This document shows positions 24,875 through 32,825 of a stretch of 59,437 nt of DNA, in pieces. This DNA comes from Mycobacterium scrofulaceum (lineage in GTDB: Bacteria > Actinomycetota > Actinomycetes > Mycobacteriales > Mycobacteriaceae). The stretch covers positions 1-59,437 of the forward strand of contig NZ_MVIJ01000035.1 in assembly GCF_002086735.1 (NCBI RefSeq), in the 5' to 3' direction. Numbering within the stretch: the first letter of the stretch is position 1; the number at the start of each line of letters is the position of its first letter. Under the pieces are notes generated by a model. It saw nothing but the letters and a program-made list of their open reading frames with translations, had not been told where the DNA came from and made no database searches. The translations under genes were made by a program, and so were the position numbers.

Positions 24875-26442
24875 GCGGCCGATTCCGGTTCCGCTTCCGT
24901 GGCTGTCGATTCGGCGGCCCCCGCGTGGGGGGTGCGATAAAGGCTGTACCCGGCGAGCACCGCGCAGGCGGTGGCCAGCCCAACATGCAACCACGAGTAC
25001 ATCCCGTGCGAGCCATCGGGTTTGAAGATCACCATCACCCACGTCGACAGGCCGCCGATGATCGCGACCGCCCGCCGTGACTGCGCCAGCGGCGCCACCA
25101 CCGCCAGCGGCCACGAGTAGTACCACGGCAGGGCCGCGGGCACGAACAGGACCACGATCAGCATCGAGAACGCGATGCCGGTCAGCGCGGCCCGGTCGTC
25201 GCGCCGGAACCGCCACCACAACAGCGGCAGCGACACCGCGATGATCGCGATTCCCACCAGGCGGGTGACGCGCAGCAGGGGATAGAAGTGCACCGCGAAG
25301 ACCCCGCTGAACACGGCGTGGATGAGGTTGGCGGCCGCGGTGGGCACCGTCAGCCAGTTGATGATCTTCACTGACCCGGCCAGCGCGGTCAGCCAGCCCA
25401 GGCCGACGCCCGCCGCCGCCGACAGGATGCCGAACACCACGGCGAAGGTCAGCAGCGTCATCGCCGTGGCCGCCGCGAACGCCCAGAGCGGCCGGTATCC
25501 GCGGCGGTCGCGCAGGTGCCGGGTCCACACCCAGACCATGAACGGCAACGCGATTCCGGCCGTGGCCTTGACCGCGATCGCCACCGTGATCAGGGACGTG
25601 CCCAGCACGTGGCGGCCCGCGAAAATCAGCGCGATACCGGCGGCCATCAGCCCCACCATGAGCATCTCGTTGTGCACCCCGCCCATCAGGTGGATGAGCA
25701 CCAACGGGTTGAGCGCGCAGATCCACAGCGCCGTCGAGCCGTCGGTGCCCAAGTGCCGGGCCAGCCGCGGTGCGGCCCAGATGAGCAGCGCCAGCCCCGG
25801 CAGCATGCACAGCCGCAGCAGCGCGGTTCCGGCAACCACGTTGTTGCCGACGGCCATGGTGACGAACTTCGCCACCAGAATGAACGCCGGGCCATAAGGC
25901 GCGGTGGTGATCGTCCAGATGGGACTTACGTTGTCCAGCAAGATGTTCGGGTTGGCGACCGGTCCGACCGCGTAGGGATCCAGGCCGTCGCGCAGCAGCG
26001 CGCCCTGGGCCAGGTAGGAGTAGGTGTCCCGGCTGAAGACGGGCACCGACAGCAGCAACGGCGCCAGCCAGAAGCCGGTGGTGGCCTTCATCATGAACTC
26101 GGTCAGCTCACCGGCCAGCACGCGCCGGCCCAGCCCCAGCCACGCGATCAGCATCAGGCCCACGCCGGCCCACAGCACGATGGAGGACAACACCAGGCCG
26201 TGGCCGAAACGCAGCCAGGACATGTGCATCGACTCCAGCAGCGGGTCATGCTGCCGGGTGCTGCCCGCGCCCAGGCCACCCAGGGCGATCAGCAGCGAAC
26301 CGACCATGCCCAGCTTCGCCGGACGGGACTGCACGGCAGCGAGGAACGCGCGCAACTGCGAAAACCATTCGGCGCCAGATGCTTTCGTCGCTGGCAGGTC
26401 GGGCGGCGAACCGGACGGCGGGGTGTGCGTCGGGGTGGTCAT
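24868..26442 (-). CDS. mptA: Alpha-(1->6)-mannosyltransferase MptA
   Basis: A 524-residue GT-C membrane glycosyltransferase with roughly a dozen hydrophobic segments after a 45-residue cytoplasmic N-terminus. The acidic motif of the first large periplasmic loop is seen in SRDTYSYLAQGALLRDG. Later segments such as INWLTVPTAAANLIHAVFSG and PAALPWYYSWPLAVVAPLAQ are typical. MptA extends the alpha-1,6 mannan backbone of lipomannan/LAM from polyprenyl-phosphomannose. The ATG at 26442 lies just beyond the idsA2 stop, so the two are probably co-transcribed. Confidence 0.92.
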   Translation of the reverse strand: MTTPTHTPPSGSPPDLPATKASGAEWFSQLRAFLAAVQSRPAKLGMVGSLLIALGGLGAGSTRQHDPLLESMHMSWLRFGHGLVLSSIVLWAGVGLMLIAWLGLGRRVLAGELTEFMMKATTGFWLAPLLLSVPVFSRDTYSYLAQGALLRDGLDPYAVGPVANPNILLDNVSPIWTITTAPYGPAFILVAKFVTMAVGNNVVAGTALLRLCMLPGLALLIWAAPRLARHLGTDGSTALWICALNPLVLIHLMGGVHNEMLMVGLMAAGIALIFAGRHVLGTSLITVAIAVKATAGIALPFMVWVWTRHLRDRRGYRPLWAFAAATAMTLLTFAVVFGILSAAAGVGLGWLTALAGSVKIINWLTVPTAAANLIHAVFSGVFAVHFYPLLRVTRLVGIAIIAVSLPLLWWRFRRDDRAALTGIAFSMLIVVLFVPAALPWYYSWPLAVVAPLAQSRRAVAIIGGLSTWVMVIFKPDGSHGMYSWLHVGLATACAVLAGYSLYRTPHAGAAESTATEAEPESAAQ

Positions 26443-26446
26443 CGGC

Positions 26447-27535
26447 TCAGGCGGACCGGTCGGTGGCCATTCTGGCCAGTTCGGCCAGCCCCGCTTTGGC
26501 CGCCGTGCTGATGGGGGCGGCGGCCAGGGCGGCCAGCGCGCGTTGCGTCAGTTCGGCGATGCGTCGCTCCGCCGCGGCCAGGGCGCCCACCGACGCGATG
26601 ACCTCGCGCAGCCGGTCCACCTCGGCGTCGGTCAGCTGAGCTCCGATCGAGTCACGTAACAGCTTGGCGGCCAACGGATCCGACTTGTCCGCCAGCTCCA
26701 CCGCCTCGGCGAGCAAGACGGTGCGTTTGCCCGACCGCAAATCGTCACCCGACGGCTTGCCGGTCACCGCCGGATCCCCGAACACGCCCAGCACGTCGTC
26801 ACGGAGCTGGAACGCCACCCCGATGTCCGTTCCGAACCGGCCGAAGACGTCTTGCACGTCGGGTCGGTCGGCGGCGGCGGCGACCCCCAGCTGCAGCGGC
26901 CGCGACACGGTGTAGTAGGCGGTCTTGTAGGTGTCGACGTTCATCGCCGACGCGATCGACTCCGCGCCGCTGGCTTCGGCGACGATGTCCAGGTATTGAC
27001 CGCCCAGCACCTCGGTGCGGATTTCGGCCCACACCCGCTGGACCCGTCGCGCCGCGCCGGGTGCCAGCTCGGCGCGAAACACGATGTCGTCGGCCCAGGA
27101 CAGCGCCAGGTCACCGAGCAGGATGGCGGCCGACATGCCGAACTGCTCCGGCGAGCCGCGCCACCGCCGGGCGCGGTGCAGCTCGGCGAATCGGACGTGC
27201 GTGGTCGGCCGGCCGCGGCGCGTGGAGGAGTCGTCGATCACGTCGTCGTGCACCAGCGCGCAGGCGTGCAGCAGCTCCAGTGCGGAAAACAGCAGCAGCA
27301 CTTCGGAATCGGGCTCGTCGGCGGCCACCGCGCGCCAGCCCCAGTAGGCGAAGGCGGGCCGCAGCCGCTTGCCCCCGTTCAGCGCGAAGTCTTCCAGGGC
27401 GGCGACCAGGTCCTCGTAATCGCTGCCGATGTAGGCCGTGTCGGCGCGCCGGTCGTGCAGATACCGCCGGAGCCGATCGGTGATCGCGCCGGTCAACTCG
27501 ACGGTTGCCGCTGCAGCTGGGGCTTTTGGGCTCAG
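26447..27535 (-). CDS. idsA2: Polyprenyl diphosphate (geranylgeranyl-type) synthase IdsA2
   Basis: A trans-prenyltransferase of about 362 residues. The first aspartate-rich motif is in HDDVIDDSSTRRGRP near residue 96, and the second, FQLRDDVLGVFGDP near 250, has the actinobacterial DDxxG form. GGKRLRPAFAYWG binds the diphosphate of isopentenyl diphosphate. It builds C15-C20 isoprenoid precursors. The start is unclear: there is no ATG/GTG/TTG in the expected place. CTG 27535 (LSPKAPAAAATVELTG) has AGAAAGGGG upstream and is my best guess. The frame remains open to 27781, but that stretch is not protein-like. Confidence 0.85.
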   Translation of the reverse strand: MSPKAPAAAATVELTGAITDRLRRYLHDRRADTAYIGSDYEDLVAALEDFALNGGKRLRPAFAYWGWRAVAADEPDSEVLLLFSALELLHACALVHDDVIDDSSTRRGRPTTHVRFAELHRARRWRGSPEQFGMSAAILLGDLALSWADDIVFRAELAPGAARRVQRVWAEIRTEVLGGQYLDIVAEASGAESIASAMNVDTYKTAYYTVSRPLQLGVAAAADRPDVQDVFGRFGTDIGVAFQLRDDVLGVFGDPAVTGKPSGDDLRSGKRTVLLAEAVELADKSDPLAAKLLRDSIGAQLTDAEVDRLREVIASVGALAAAERRIAELTQRALAALAAAPISTAAKAGLAELARMATDRSA

Positions 27536-27683
27536 CGCGGCGCCCCTTTCTGCTCGGCGTGGGCCTGGTGTGGCGGGCCCGACCAGTGTATTCGGCGCGG
27601 CCCTGGGGAGCCGTGCAACCTGGCGTTGCCGCGCGACCGCGTTTGCTTCGACTGCCTCACTATTCCCCCGCAAGCGGGCGACG

Positions 27684-27709
27684 CACCCCCGCCTATGCTG
27701 GCGGGGGTG
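27684..27709. promoter_or_regulatory. Strong hairpin in the leader of the MetF-like gene
   Basis: CACCCCCGCC (27684-27693) and GGCGGGGGTG (27700-27709) are exactly complementary with a six-base loop. They lie about 65 bases before the GTG start at 27775, in the gap divergent from idsA2. A smaller inverted pair, GGCCGC/GCGGCC, follows between 27714 and 27736. I recognise no known riboswitch class. Confidence 0.45.
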
Positions 27710-27774
27710 TCGAGGCCGCCCGCTGATGTGCGGCCGGGAGACGCCCCACCCTTCGTCGGATGGAGAGAAGCCGC

Positions 27775-28671
27775 GTGACACTCAACACCATTGCGCTCGA
27801 GCTGGTGCCGCCCAACGCCGACGAAGGCCGGGAGCGGGCGCTGGAAGACGCGCGAAAGGTGGTGCAGTACTCGGCGGAATCCGGTCTGACCGGCCGGCTC
27901 CGGCACGTGATGATCCCGGGCATCATCGCCGAGGACGACGACCGTCCCATCACGATGAAGCCAAAGCTGGACGTGCTGGATTTCTGGTCGATCGTCAAGC
28001 CCGAACTGGCGGGGATGCACGGTTTGTGCACCCAGGTCACCGCGTTCTCCGACGAGCCGACGCTGCGCAAGCGGCTGACTGATCTGCGCGAGGCCGGGAT
28101 GGAGGGCGTGGTCTTCGTCGGCGTCCCGCGCACGATGAACGACGGGGAAGGCTCGGGCGTCGCACCGACCGACGCCCTGTCCATCTATCGCGAGTTGGTG
28201 CCCAACCGCGGTGTGATCCTGATTCCCACCCGCGACGGCGAACACGGCCGGTTCAACTTCAAGTGCGACCAGGGCGCGACCTACGGCATGACCCAGCTGC
28301 TGTACTCCGACGCGATCGTGGGATTCCTGCGTGAATTCGCCAAGAACACCGATCACCGGCCCGAGATCTTGCTGTCGTTCGGGTTCGTCCCGAAGATGGA
28401 GAGCCGCGTCGGCCTGATCAACTGGCTGATCCAGGACCCCGGTAACCCGGCGGTGGCCGCCGAGCAGGAGTTCGTCAAGCGGCTGGCCGCCAGCGAACCG
28501 CCCCAGAAGCGCCAGCTCATGGTCGACCTGTACAAACGCGTCATCGACGGCGCGGCCGAGCTGGGCTTCCCGCTGAGCATCCACCTCGAGGCCACCTACG
28601 GCGTGTCGGCACCCGCGTTCCAAACTTTCGCGGAGATGCTGGCGTACTGGTCACCCGCCCAGGGGGCCTAG
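27775..28671 (+). CDS. Methylenetetrahydrofolate reductase-like protein (Rv2172c-like)
   Basis: A 298-residue TIM-barrel protein starting at GTG 27775 (VTLNTIALELVPPNADEGRE) after GGAGAGAAG. Segments such as LCTQVTAFSDEPTLRKRLTD, GMEGVVFVGVPRTMNDGEG and the C-terminal INWLIQDPGNPAVAAEQEF follow the MTHFR/MetF fold. It is shorter than, and only distantly related to, classical MetF. As I recall, Rv2172c has been reported as a non-canonical MTHFR supplying methyl-THF for methionine synthesis. The gene shares its CTAG stop with the convergent lppM. Confidence 0.82.
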   Translation: MTLNTIALELVPPNADEGRERALEDARKVVQYSAESGLTGRLRHVMIPGIIAEDDDRPITMKPKLDVLDFWSIVKPELAGMHGLCTQVTAFSDEPTLRKRLTDLREAGMEGVVFVGVPRTMNDGEGSGVAPTDALSIYRELVPNRGVILIPTRDGEHGRFNFKCDQGATYGMTQLLYSDAIVGFLREFAKNTDHRPEILLSFGFVPKMESRVGLINWLIQDPGNPAVAAEQEFVKRLAASEPPQKRQLMVDLYKRVIDGAAELGFPLSIHLEATYGVSAPAFQTFAEMLAYWSPAQGA

Positions 28672-29390
28672 CCCGGTGGCGGCTGGTCGCCCGGCGCGGT
28701 GAAGCGCGGCGAACGGTCGCGGTTCATCCAGGCCAACAGCGCGACCACGCCGGCCGCCGCGAACGACGCGATGCCCAGCCACACGCCCGCCCCGGTGAAG
28801 GAGCGCGTGTTCGGGTCGGTGTAGCGGGCCTGGGCGGTCATGGTGCTCACCACGCCCGGTTTGAGCTTCCAGGACACCACCGTGGACTCGACCCGGTCGC
28901 CGTTGGTGGAGGTCACCACGCCGGGGAAGGCGACGGTCAGCTCGACGTCGGCTTCGGAATCGGTCAGCGAGGTGAGGTCGGCGCGACCCTCCAGGATCAC
29001 CAGGTTGCCGTTGCGGCGCAGGGTCAGGTTGACGCCCTGCGCGTCGGAGTTCATGTTCGCCAGCTGCGGCAACTCGGCGAACGTCAGGTCGGAGAACACC
29101 GCCTGCGATCCCACGTAGCCGTCGCTGTCGTAATTCGACACCGCCACCTTCTGGCTGAACGGCAGGTTGTTGCTGTCGAGCTGGGGGCCGGTGTCCTTGG
29201 GCGTCTTGGGTTTGGCCGCGGCGACGATCTCGCCGGACACCAGGTCGTCGGGCGAGATGGTGAGCGACGCCCGCACCCGCAGGCACCCGCTGAGCAGCGG
29301 AATCAGCATCAGCAGCAGCGCGATGGCCACCAGCCGGCGCCGCCGAGCGGTGAACCCTCGGGTTCGGGACGGGGTGAGGCGGGCGCGCAC
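28668..29390 (-). CDS. lppM: Lipoprotein LppM
   Basis: A 240-residue lipoprotein. A basic start and hydrophobic core (AIALLLMLIPLLSGC) carry the lipobox LSGC, with the acylated Cys near residue 36. A beta-rich exported domain follows (SPDDLVSGEIVAAAKPKTPK to about residue 205). A C-terminal transmembrane helix (GIASFAAAGVVALLAWM) precedes a short basic tail. M. tuberculosis LppM has been linked to phagosome manipulation. I chose the GTG at 29390; the open frame reaches 29462, next to the GNAT gene. The stop is shared with the convergent MetF-like gene in CTAG. Confidence 0.88.
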   Translation of the reverse strand: MRARLTPSRTRGFTARRRRLVAIALLLMLIPLLSGCLRVRASLTISPDDLVSGEIVAAAKPKTPKDTGPQLDSNNLPFSQKVAVSNYDSDGYVGSQAVFSDLTFAELPQLANMNSDAQGVNLTLRRNGNLVILEGRADLTSLTDSEADVELTVAFPGVVTSTNGDRVESTVVSWKLKPGVVSTMTAQARYTDPNTRSFTGAGVWLGIASFAAAGVVALLAWMNRDRSPRFTAPGDQPPPG

Positions 29391-29458
29391 CAGGTCATCG
29401 TGCCAGATCCGGCCTGCCGCTTCCGCACCTCGGCCGGGGCGCGCCCTCGTCCCGCCGG

Positions 29459-30082
29459 TCACAGCGGAAGCTTGCGGCCCAGGATGGCGAACGGCCGTGG
29501 GTCACCCGCGAAGTGGTAGCCGCGGATCACGTCGGCGAAACCCAGCCGGCGGTACAACCGCCAGGCGCGGTTGGGCTCACCGTTGGTCTCCGGCGTGGAC
29601 AGCAGGACGTTCTCTTCGGGCCGCCCGGCGAGGAGCCGCCGGGCCAGCGCCTCACCGAGGCCGCGGCCCTGCGCGCGCGGATGGATGTGCAGCTCGGTCA
29701 GCTCGAAGTAGCTGTTCATCAGGCCGGCGATCTCCTGGGGCGGCAGGCCGCCGCGCTGCAATCCGAGGATGACCTGCTGCTGCCACCACTGGCCGGGGGC
29801 GCCCGGGTAGCCGTAGGCCACGCCGAGCAGCGGAGCGTTGCTCAGTTCGGCCGCCGGGGGGATCGGGCCGTCCGCGTCGGCCTGCTCGGCCTCCACCACG
29901 CCGACCCCTTGCCACCCGCTCCGGTGGATGTGTTCGAGCCACATCGGCGCGCGCTGGTTCTCGGTGCCCCGCGGGTACCGCATCGCGTCGACGTACACCT
30001 TCAGGGCCTCGCCGAGGCGGCGCTCCATATCGGTGGGTGGCAGATCGATGAGGAATAGCGCCAACTCGCGATGCCTCCTCAT
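29459..30082 (-). CDS. GNAT family N-acetyltransferase (Rv2170-like)
   Basis: A 207-residue protein starting at ATG 30082 (MRRHRELALFLIDLPP). The acetyl-CoA binding motif A is HIHPRAQGRGLGEALARRLL near residues 130-150 (R/Q-x-x-G-x-G), preceded by the YFELTELHI strand. Motif B follows (AWRLYRRLGFADV). As I recall, the M. tuberculosis homologue was reported to acetylate isocitrate dehydrogenase. The gene is upstream of lppM in the same direction with a gap of about 70 bases. Confidence 0.85.
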   Translation of the reverse strand: MRRHRELALFLIDLPPTDMERRLGEALKVYVDAMRYPRGTENQRAPMWLEHIHRSGWQGVGVVEAEQADADGPIPPAAELSNAPLLGVAYGYPGAPGQWWQQQVILGLQRGGLPPQEIAGLMNSYFELTELHIHPRAQGRGLGEALARRLLAGRPEENVLLSTPETNGEPNRAWRLYRRLGFADVIRGYHFAGDPRPFAILGRKLPL

Positions 30083-30392
30083 CCTGTGCTCGGCTCCGTC
30101 CGGCCGCCTGCCGCGCCGGCATCGTCGTTATCGGAGCCATTATCGGACCCGGGACAGCTCGTCCGACGAGCGGTCGCGGCAACCGGCCCGCGAGCCGCCC
30201 GGGTTGGGGAAGCCGGTTGTAGCGCACGGCCGTTCCGGCTCCTGTGGGGGGCGGGCGCCGGCCAGGATAGAATCGCCACCGAACCAGTGGTATGGCGCAG
30301 ATTGACCTCGTATCATTTCAATTAGTTGCCCCCGCAACGGGCATCCGCGTGCTATCGATAGTTACGCGCCAACTGTCGGCAAGGAGGGACGA
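30083..30392 (+). promoter_or_regulatory. Divergent promoter region of the GNAT and DUF3040 genes
   Basis: This 310-base gap holds a local AT-rich block at 30300-30365. TATCAT (30311-30316) is a fair -10-like hexamer, and TTGACC (30302-30307) a -35-like one, but they are not correctly spaced for each other. A perfect 10-bp palindrome, CTATCGATAG, lies at 30353-30362. AAGGAGGGA precedes the ATG of the DUF3040 gene and is an unusually good ribosome binding site here. Confidence 0.4.
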
Positions 30393-30797
30393 ATGCCACT
30401 CTCCGATCATGAGCAGCGGATGCTCGATCAGATCGAGAGCGCTCTCTACGCCGAAGACCCCAAATTCGCGTCGAGCGTCCGCGGCGGAGGGTTTCGTGCG
30501 CCGACCGCGCGCCGCCGCCTGCAGGGCGCGGCGCTGTTCGTCATCGGCCTGGCGATGCTGGTTTCCGGGGTGGCGTTCAAGGCCACGATGATCGGAAGTT
30601 TCCCGATTCTCAGCGTCTTTGGATTCATCGTGATGTTCGGCGGTGTGGTGTTCGCCATCACCGGTCCGCGGCTGGCCGGCCGGCCGGACCACCCGGGAGC
30701 GGCGCCCGGGTCGTTGCGTCAGCGCCGTAACAAAGGCGGTGGGGGTTCGTTCACCAGCCGGATGGAAGACAGGTTCCGCCGCCGCTTCGACGAGTAG
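30393..30797 (+). CDS. DUF3040 membrane protein (Rv2169c-like)
   Basis: A 134-residue protein with the DUF3040 hallmark at its start, MPLSDHEQRMLDQIESALYA. It has two transmembrane helices near residues 46-64 (GAALFVIGLAMLVSGVAF) and 70-90 (IGSFPILSVFGFIVMFGGVV), and a basic C-terminus ending FTSRMEDRFRRRFDE. The family is conserved in Actinobacteria upstream of the dcw cluster; its function is unknown. It is followed by a textbook intrinsic terminator, so it is transcribed separately from mraZ. Confidence 0.88.
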   Translation: MPLSDHEQRMLDQIESALYAEDPKFASSVRGGGFRAPTARRRLQGAALFVIGLAMLVSGVAFKATMIGSFPILSVFGFIVMFGGVVFAITGPRLAGRPDHPGAAPGSLRQRRNKGGGGSFTSRMEDRFRRRFDE

Positions 30798-30815
30798 CGG
30801 CGTCGCCAACGCACA

Positions 30816-30842
30816 GGGGTAGCCGCCGGCTACCCCTTTTTT
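30816..30842 (+). terminator. Intrinsic terminator
   Basis: GGGGTAGCC (30816-30824) pairs with GGCTACCCC (30828-30836) around a three-base loop, followed directly by six T residues (30837-30842). It lies 18 bases after the DUF3040 gene stop and insulates it from the dcw cluster. Confidence 0.9.
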
Positions 30843-30991
30843 CACGCTTCTTTCACTACCTTTTCCCGCCCTTCGTCGCGCCCTCGGCGCGATCGTGGCA
30901 GACGCGCCGGACGCGGCCGGGCACCGCCGTGCCGCCGTCGCCGTTTTGACGCCGGATCGTGCCCTAATCGAGCGTCGGGGCAGGATGCGGG

Positions 30992-31029
30992 CCCCACCCG
31001 GCCCCACCTGAACCCCCCACGACGCCCCA
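30992..31029 (-). promoter_or_regulatory. Minus-strand TGGGG repeats upstream of the mraZ operator
   Basis: CCCCA occurs at 30992, 31002, 31015 and 31025. Read on the minus strand this is TGGGG, in two pairs each with 10-bp spacing, like the MraZ boxes nearer the gene but inverted. The block is enclosed by the inverted repeat ATGCGGGCC (30985-30993) / GGCCCGCAT (31033-31041). Confidence 0.35.
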
Positions 31030-31171
31030 CACGGCCCGCATGAAGTCCGTGACGTGTGGTTTCCTCCCGCGCGCCGCGGTGCCCGGCGTCGCCGCCGAAG
31101 CTGGACTTCGACGGCGACGGCCGCCTCGAGTGGCTGATAACCCGGAAAACCGCGCCGCGACACTCCAAGAA

Positions 31172-31205
31172 TGGGGCGAAGTGGGGGATTGTGGGGTATG
31201 GTGGC
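31172..31205 (+). promoter_or_regulatory. MraZ operator (TGGGG boxes at 10-bp spacing)
   Basis: TGGGG begins at 31172, 31182 and 31192, and a degenerate TGGC at 31202, giving an exact 10-bp period. MraZ is known to bind direct TGGG repeats spaced by one helical turn upstream of its own gene. The array ends about 40 bases before the mraZ start, so it fits autoregulation of the division cluster promoter. Confidence 0.75.
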
Positions 31206-31243
31206 TGCAGTGTTTGGGTGACCCCGAGCGGGGAGGTGAGCTG

Positions 31244-31675
31244 GTGTTTCTCGGCACCTACACGCCCAAACTCGACGACAAGGGGCGGCTGACGTTGCCC
31301 GCCAAATTTCGTGACGCGCTGGCAGGGGGGTTGATGGTCACCAAGAGCCAGGACCACAGCCTCGCCGTCTACCCGCGGGGGGAATTCGAGCAGCTCGCGC
31401 GCCGGGCGAGCAAGGCCTCGCGCAGTAACCCCGACGCCCGCGCGTTCCTGCGCAACCTCGCCGCCGGCACGGACGAGCAGCATCCCGACGCGCAGGGACG
31501 CATCACGTTGTCGGCCGACCACCGGCGCTACGCGAACCTGTCGAAGGACTGCGTGGTGATCGGCGCCGTCGACTACCTCGAGATCTGGGATGCGCAAGCC
31601 TGGCAGGACTACCAACAGACCCACGAAGAGAACTTCTCCGCGGCCAGCGATGAAGCACTCGGCGACATCATCTGA
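31244..31675 (+). CDS. mraZ: Transcriptional regulator MraZ
   Basis: A 143-residue protein with two AbrB/SpoVT-type swapped-hairpin domains. The first holds FLGTYTPKLDDKGRLTLPAK, and the second holds HPDAQGRITLSADHRRYANL; each contains the DxxGR loop that contacts DNA. GTG 31244 is chosen because it gives VFLGTYTPKLD, the standard N-terminus, and is preceded by GGGAGGTGAG. MraZ forms a ring and binds TGGG repeats such as those at 31172-31205. It is the first gene of the dcw cluster. Confidence 0.94.
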   Translation: MFLGTYTPKLDDKGRLTLPAKFRDALAGGLMVTKSQDHSLAVYPRGEFEQLARRASKASRSNPDARAFLRNLAAGTDEQHPDAQGRITLSADHRRYANLSKDCVVIGAVDYLEIWDAQAWQDYQQTHEENFSAASDEALGDII

Positions 31676-31710
31676 GGCGCATGCCCGTGCAACGTGGCCT
31701 CTGCCCGAAC

Positions 31711-31815
31711 CGACCCTGGCGTACTTCCCCAACGCCAGGTTCGTGCCTTCGGACAGGGACCTCGATGCAAGGGCGGCCCTGAGGGCCGCCGGGCGCCTCC
31801 AAACCCCGGGAGGCG
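31711..31815 (+). ncRNA. mraW RNA motif-like leader between mraZ and rsmH
   Basis: Three hairpins follow one another. CCTGGCGT (31715-31722) pairs with ACGCCAGG (31732-31739) around the loop ACTTCCCCA. GGCGGCCC (31772-31779) pairs with GGGCCGCC (31783-31790). CGCCTCC (31794-31800) pairs with GGAGGCG (31809-31815) and so buries the ribosome binding site of rsmH. A hairpin whose loop contains CUUCCCC is, as I recall it, the defining mark of the actinobacterial mraW RNA, a proposed cis-regulator of cell-wall operons. The region is also open in the rsmH frame and is often annotated as protein. Confidence 0.65.
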
Positions 31816-31820
31816 TTGCG

Positions 31821-32825
31821 GTGGCTGACGATTCATCGGACTTCGGGCATGTGCCCGTCCTGCTGGACCGCTGCGTCGAACTGCTCACCCCGGCGCTCAC
31901 CCGGCACGCCGTCGACGGCTCGGGCGCCGTCCTTCTCGATGCCACCCTCGGCGCGGGTGGGCATGCCGAACGGTTCCTCACCGACTTGCCGGGGCTGCGG
32001 CTGATCGGACTCGACCGCGACCCCAACGCGCTGGAAATCGCGCGGGCCCGGCTGGCGCGATTCGCCGACCGGATCACACTGGTGCACACCCGATACGACG
32101 GCCTCGCCGCGGCTCTGGCCGAATCCGGCTGTGGGGCAGTCGAATCCGTCGACGGGATGCTGTTCGACCTCGGTGTGTCGTCCATGCAGCTCGACCGCGC
32201 GGAACGGGGCTTCGCCTACGCCCAGGACGCGCCGCTGGACATGCGGATGGACCCGGAATCGCCGCTGACGGCGGCCGACATCCTCAACACCTACGACCAA
32301 GCGGCGCTGGCGGACATCTTGCACCGCTACGGCGAGGAGCGGTTCGCGCGCCGGATCGCCGCGCAGATCGTGCGCCGGCGCGCCCGCGCCCCGTTCACCT
32401 CTACCGCGGAATTGGTGGCGCTGCTCTACCAAGCGATTCCGGCCCCGGCCCGGCGCACCGGGGGGCACCCCGCCAAGCGCACCTTCCAGGCCCTGCGGAT
32501 CGCCGTCAACGACGAATTGAACTCGTTGGGCGCCGCGATCCCGGCCGGGCTGGACGCGCTCGCCGTGGGCGGGCGCATGGTGGTGCTGGCCTACCAATCG
32601 CTGGAGGACCGGATCGTCAAGCGGTTGTTCGCCGACGCGGTCGCGTCCCGCACACCGGTCGACCTGCCGGTCGAGCTTCCCGGCCACGAGCCGCGATTCC
32701 GGTCGCTGACGCACGGCGCCGAACGCGCCGACGCCGCTGAGGTCGAACGCAATCCGCGCAGCGCGGCGGTGCGGCTACGAGCTGTCCAACGGGTCCAGCA
32801 GTCAACCGGAAAGGGCGACGCATGA
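31821..32825 (+). CDS. rsmH: 16S rRNA (cytosine(1402)-N4)-methyltransferase RsmH
   Basis: A 334-residue SAM-dependent methyltransferase that modifies C1402 of 16S rRNA. SAM site: LLDATLGAGGHAERFL near residue 39. Other family blocks are MLFDLGVSSMQLDRAERGF, RRTGGHPAKRTFQALRIAVN and MVVLAYQSLEDRIVK. I place the start at GTG 31821 (VADDSSDFGHVPVLLDRC): the conserved HVPVLL then sits near residue 11, as in other bacteria, and GGGAGG precedes it. Starts further upstream (ATG 31650) would translate the structured leader; M. tuberculosis annotation, as I recall, uses such a long form. The stop overlaps ftsL (ATGA). Confidence 0.88.
   Translation: MADDSSDFGHVPVLLDRCVELLTPALTRHAVDGSGAVLLDATLGAGGHAERFLTDLPGLRLIGLDRDPNALEIARARLARFADRITLVHTRYDGLAAALAESGCGAVESVDGMLFDLGVSSMQLDRAERGFAYAQDAPLDMRMDPESPLTAADILNTYDQAALADILHRYGEERFARRIAAQIVRRRARAPFTSTAELVALLYQAIPAPARRTGGHPAKRTFQALRIAVNDELNSLGAAIPAGLDALAVGGRMVVLAYQSLEDRIVKRLFADAVASRTPVDLPVELPGHEPRFRSLTHGAERADAAEVERNPRSAAVRLRAVQRVQQSTGKGDA

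Noticed and set aside
31650..31820. Translation of the RsmH N-terminal extension from ATG 31650
   Set aside because: The region folds into the mraW RNA-like leader, and the extension overlaps mraZ. A normal-length RsmH starts at GTG 31821. I keep the long form only as an alternative.
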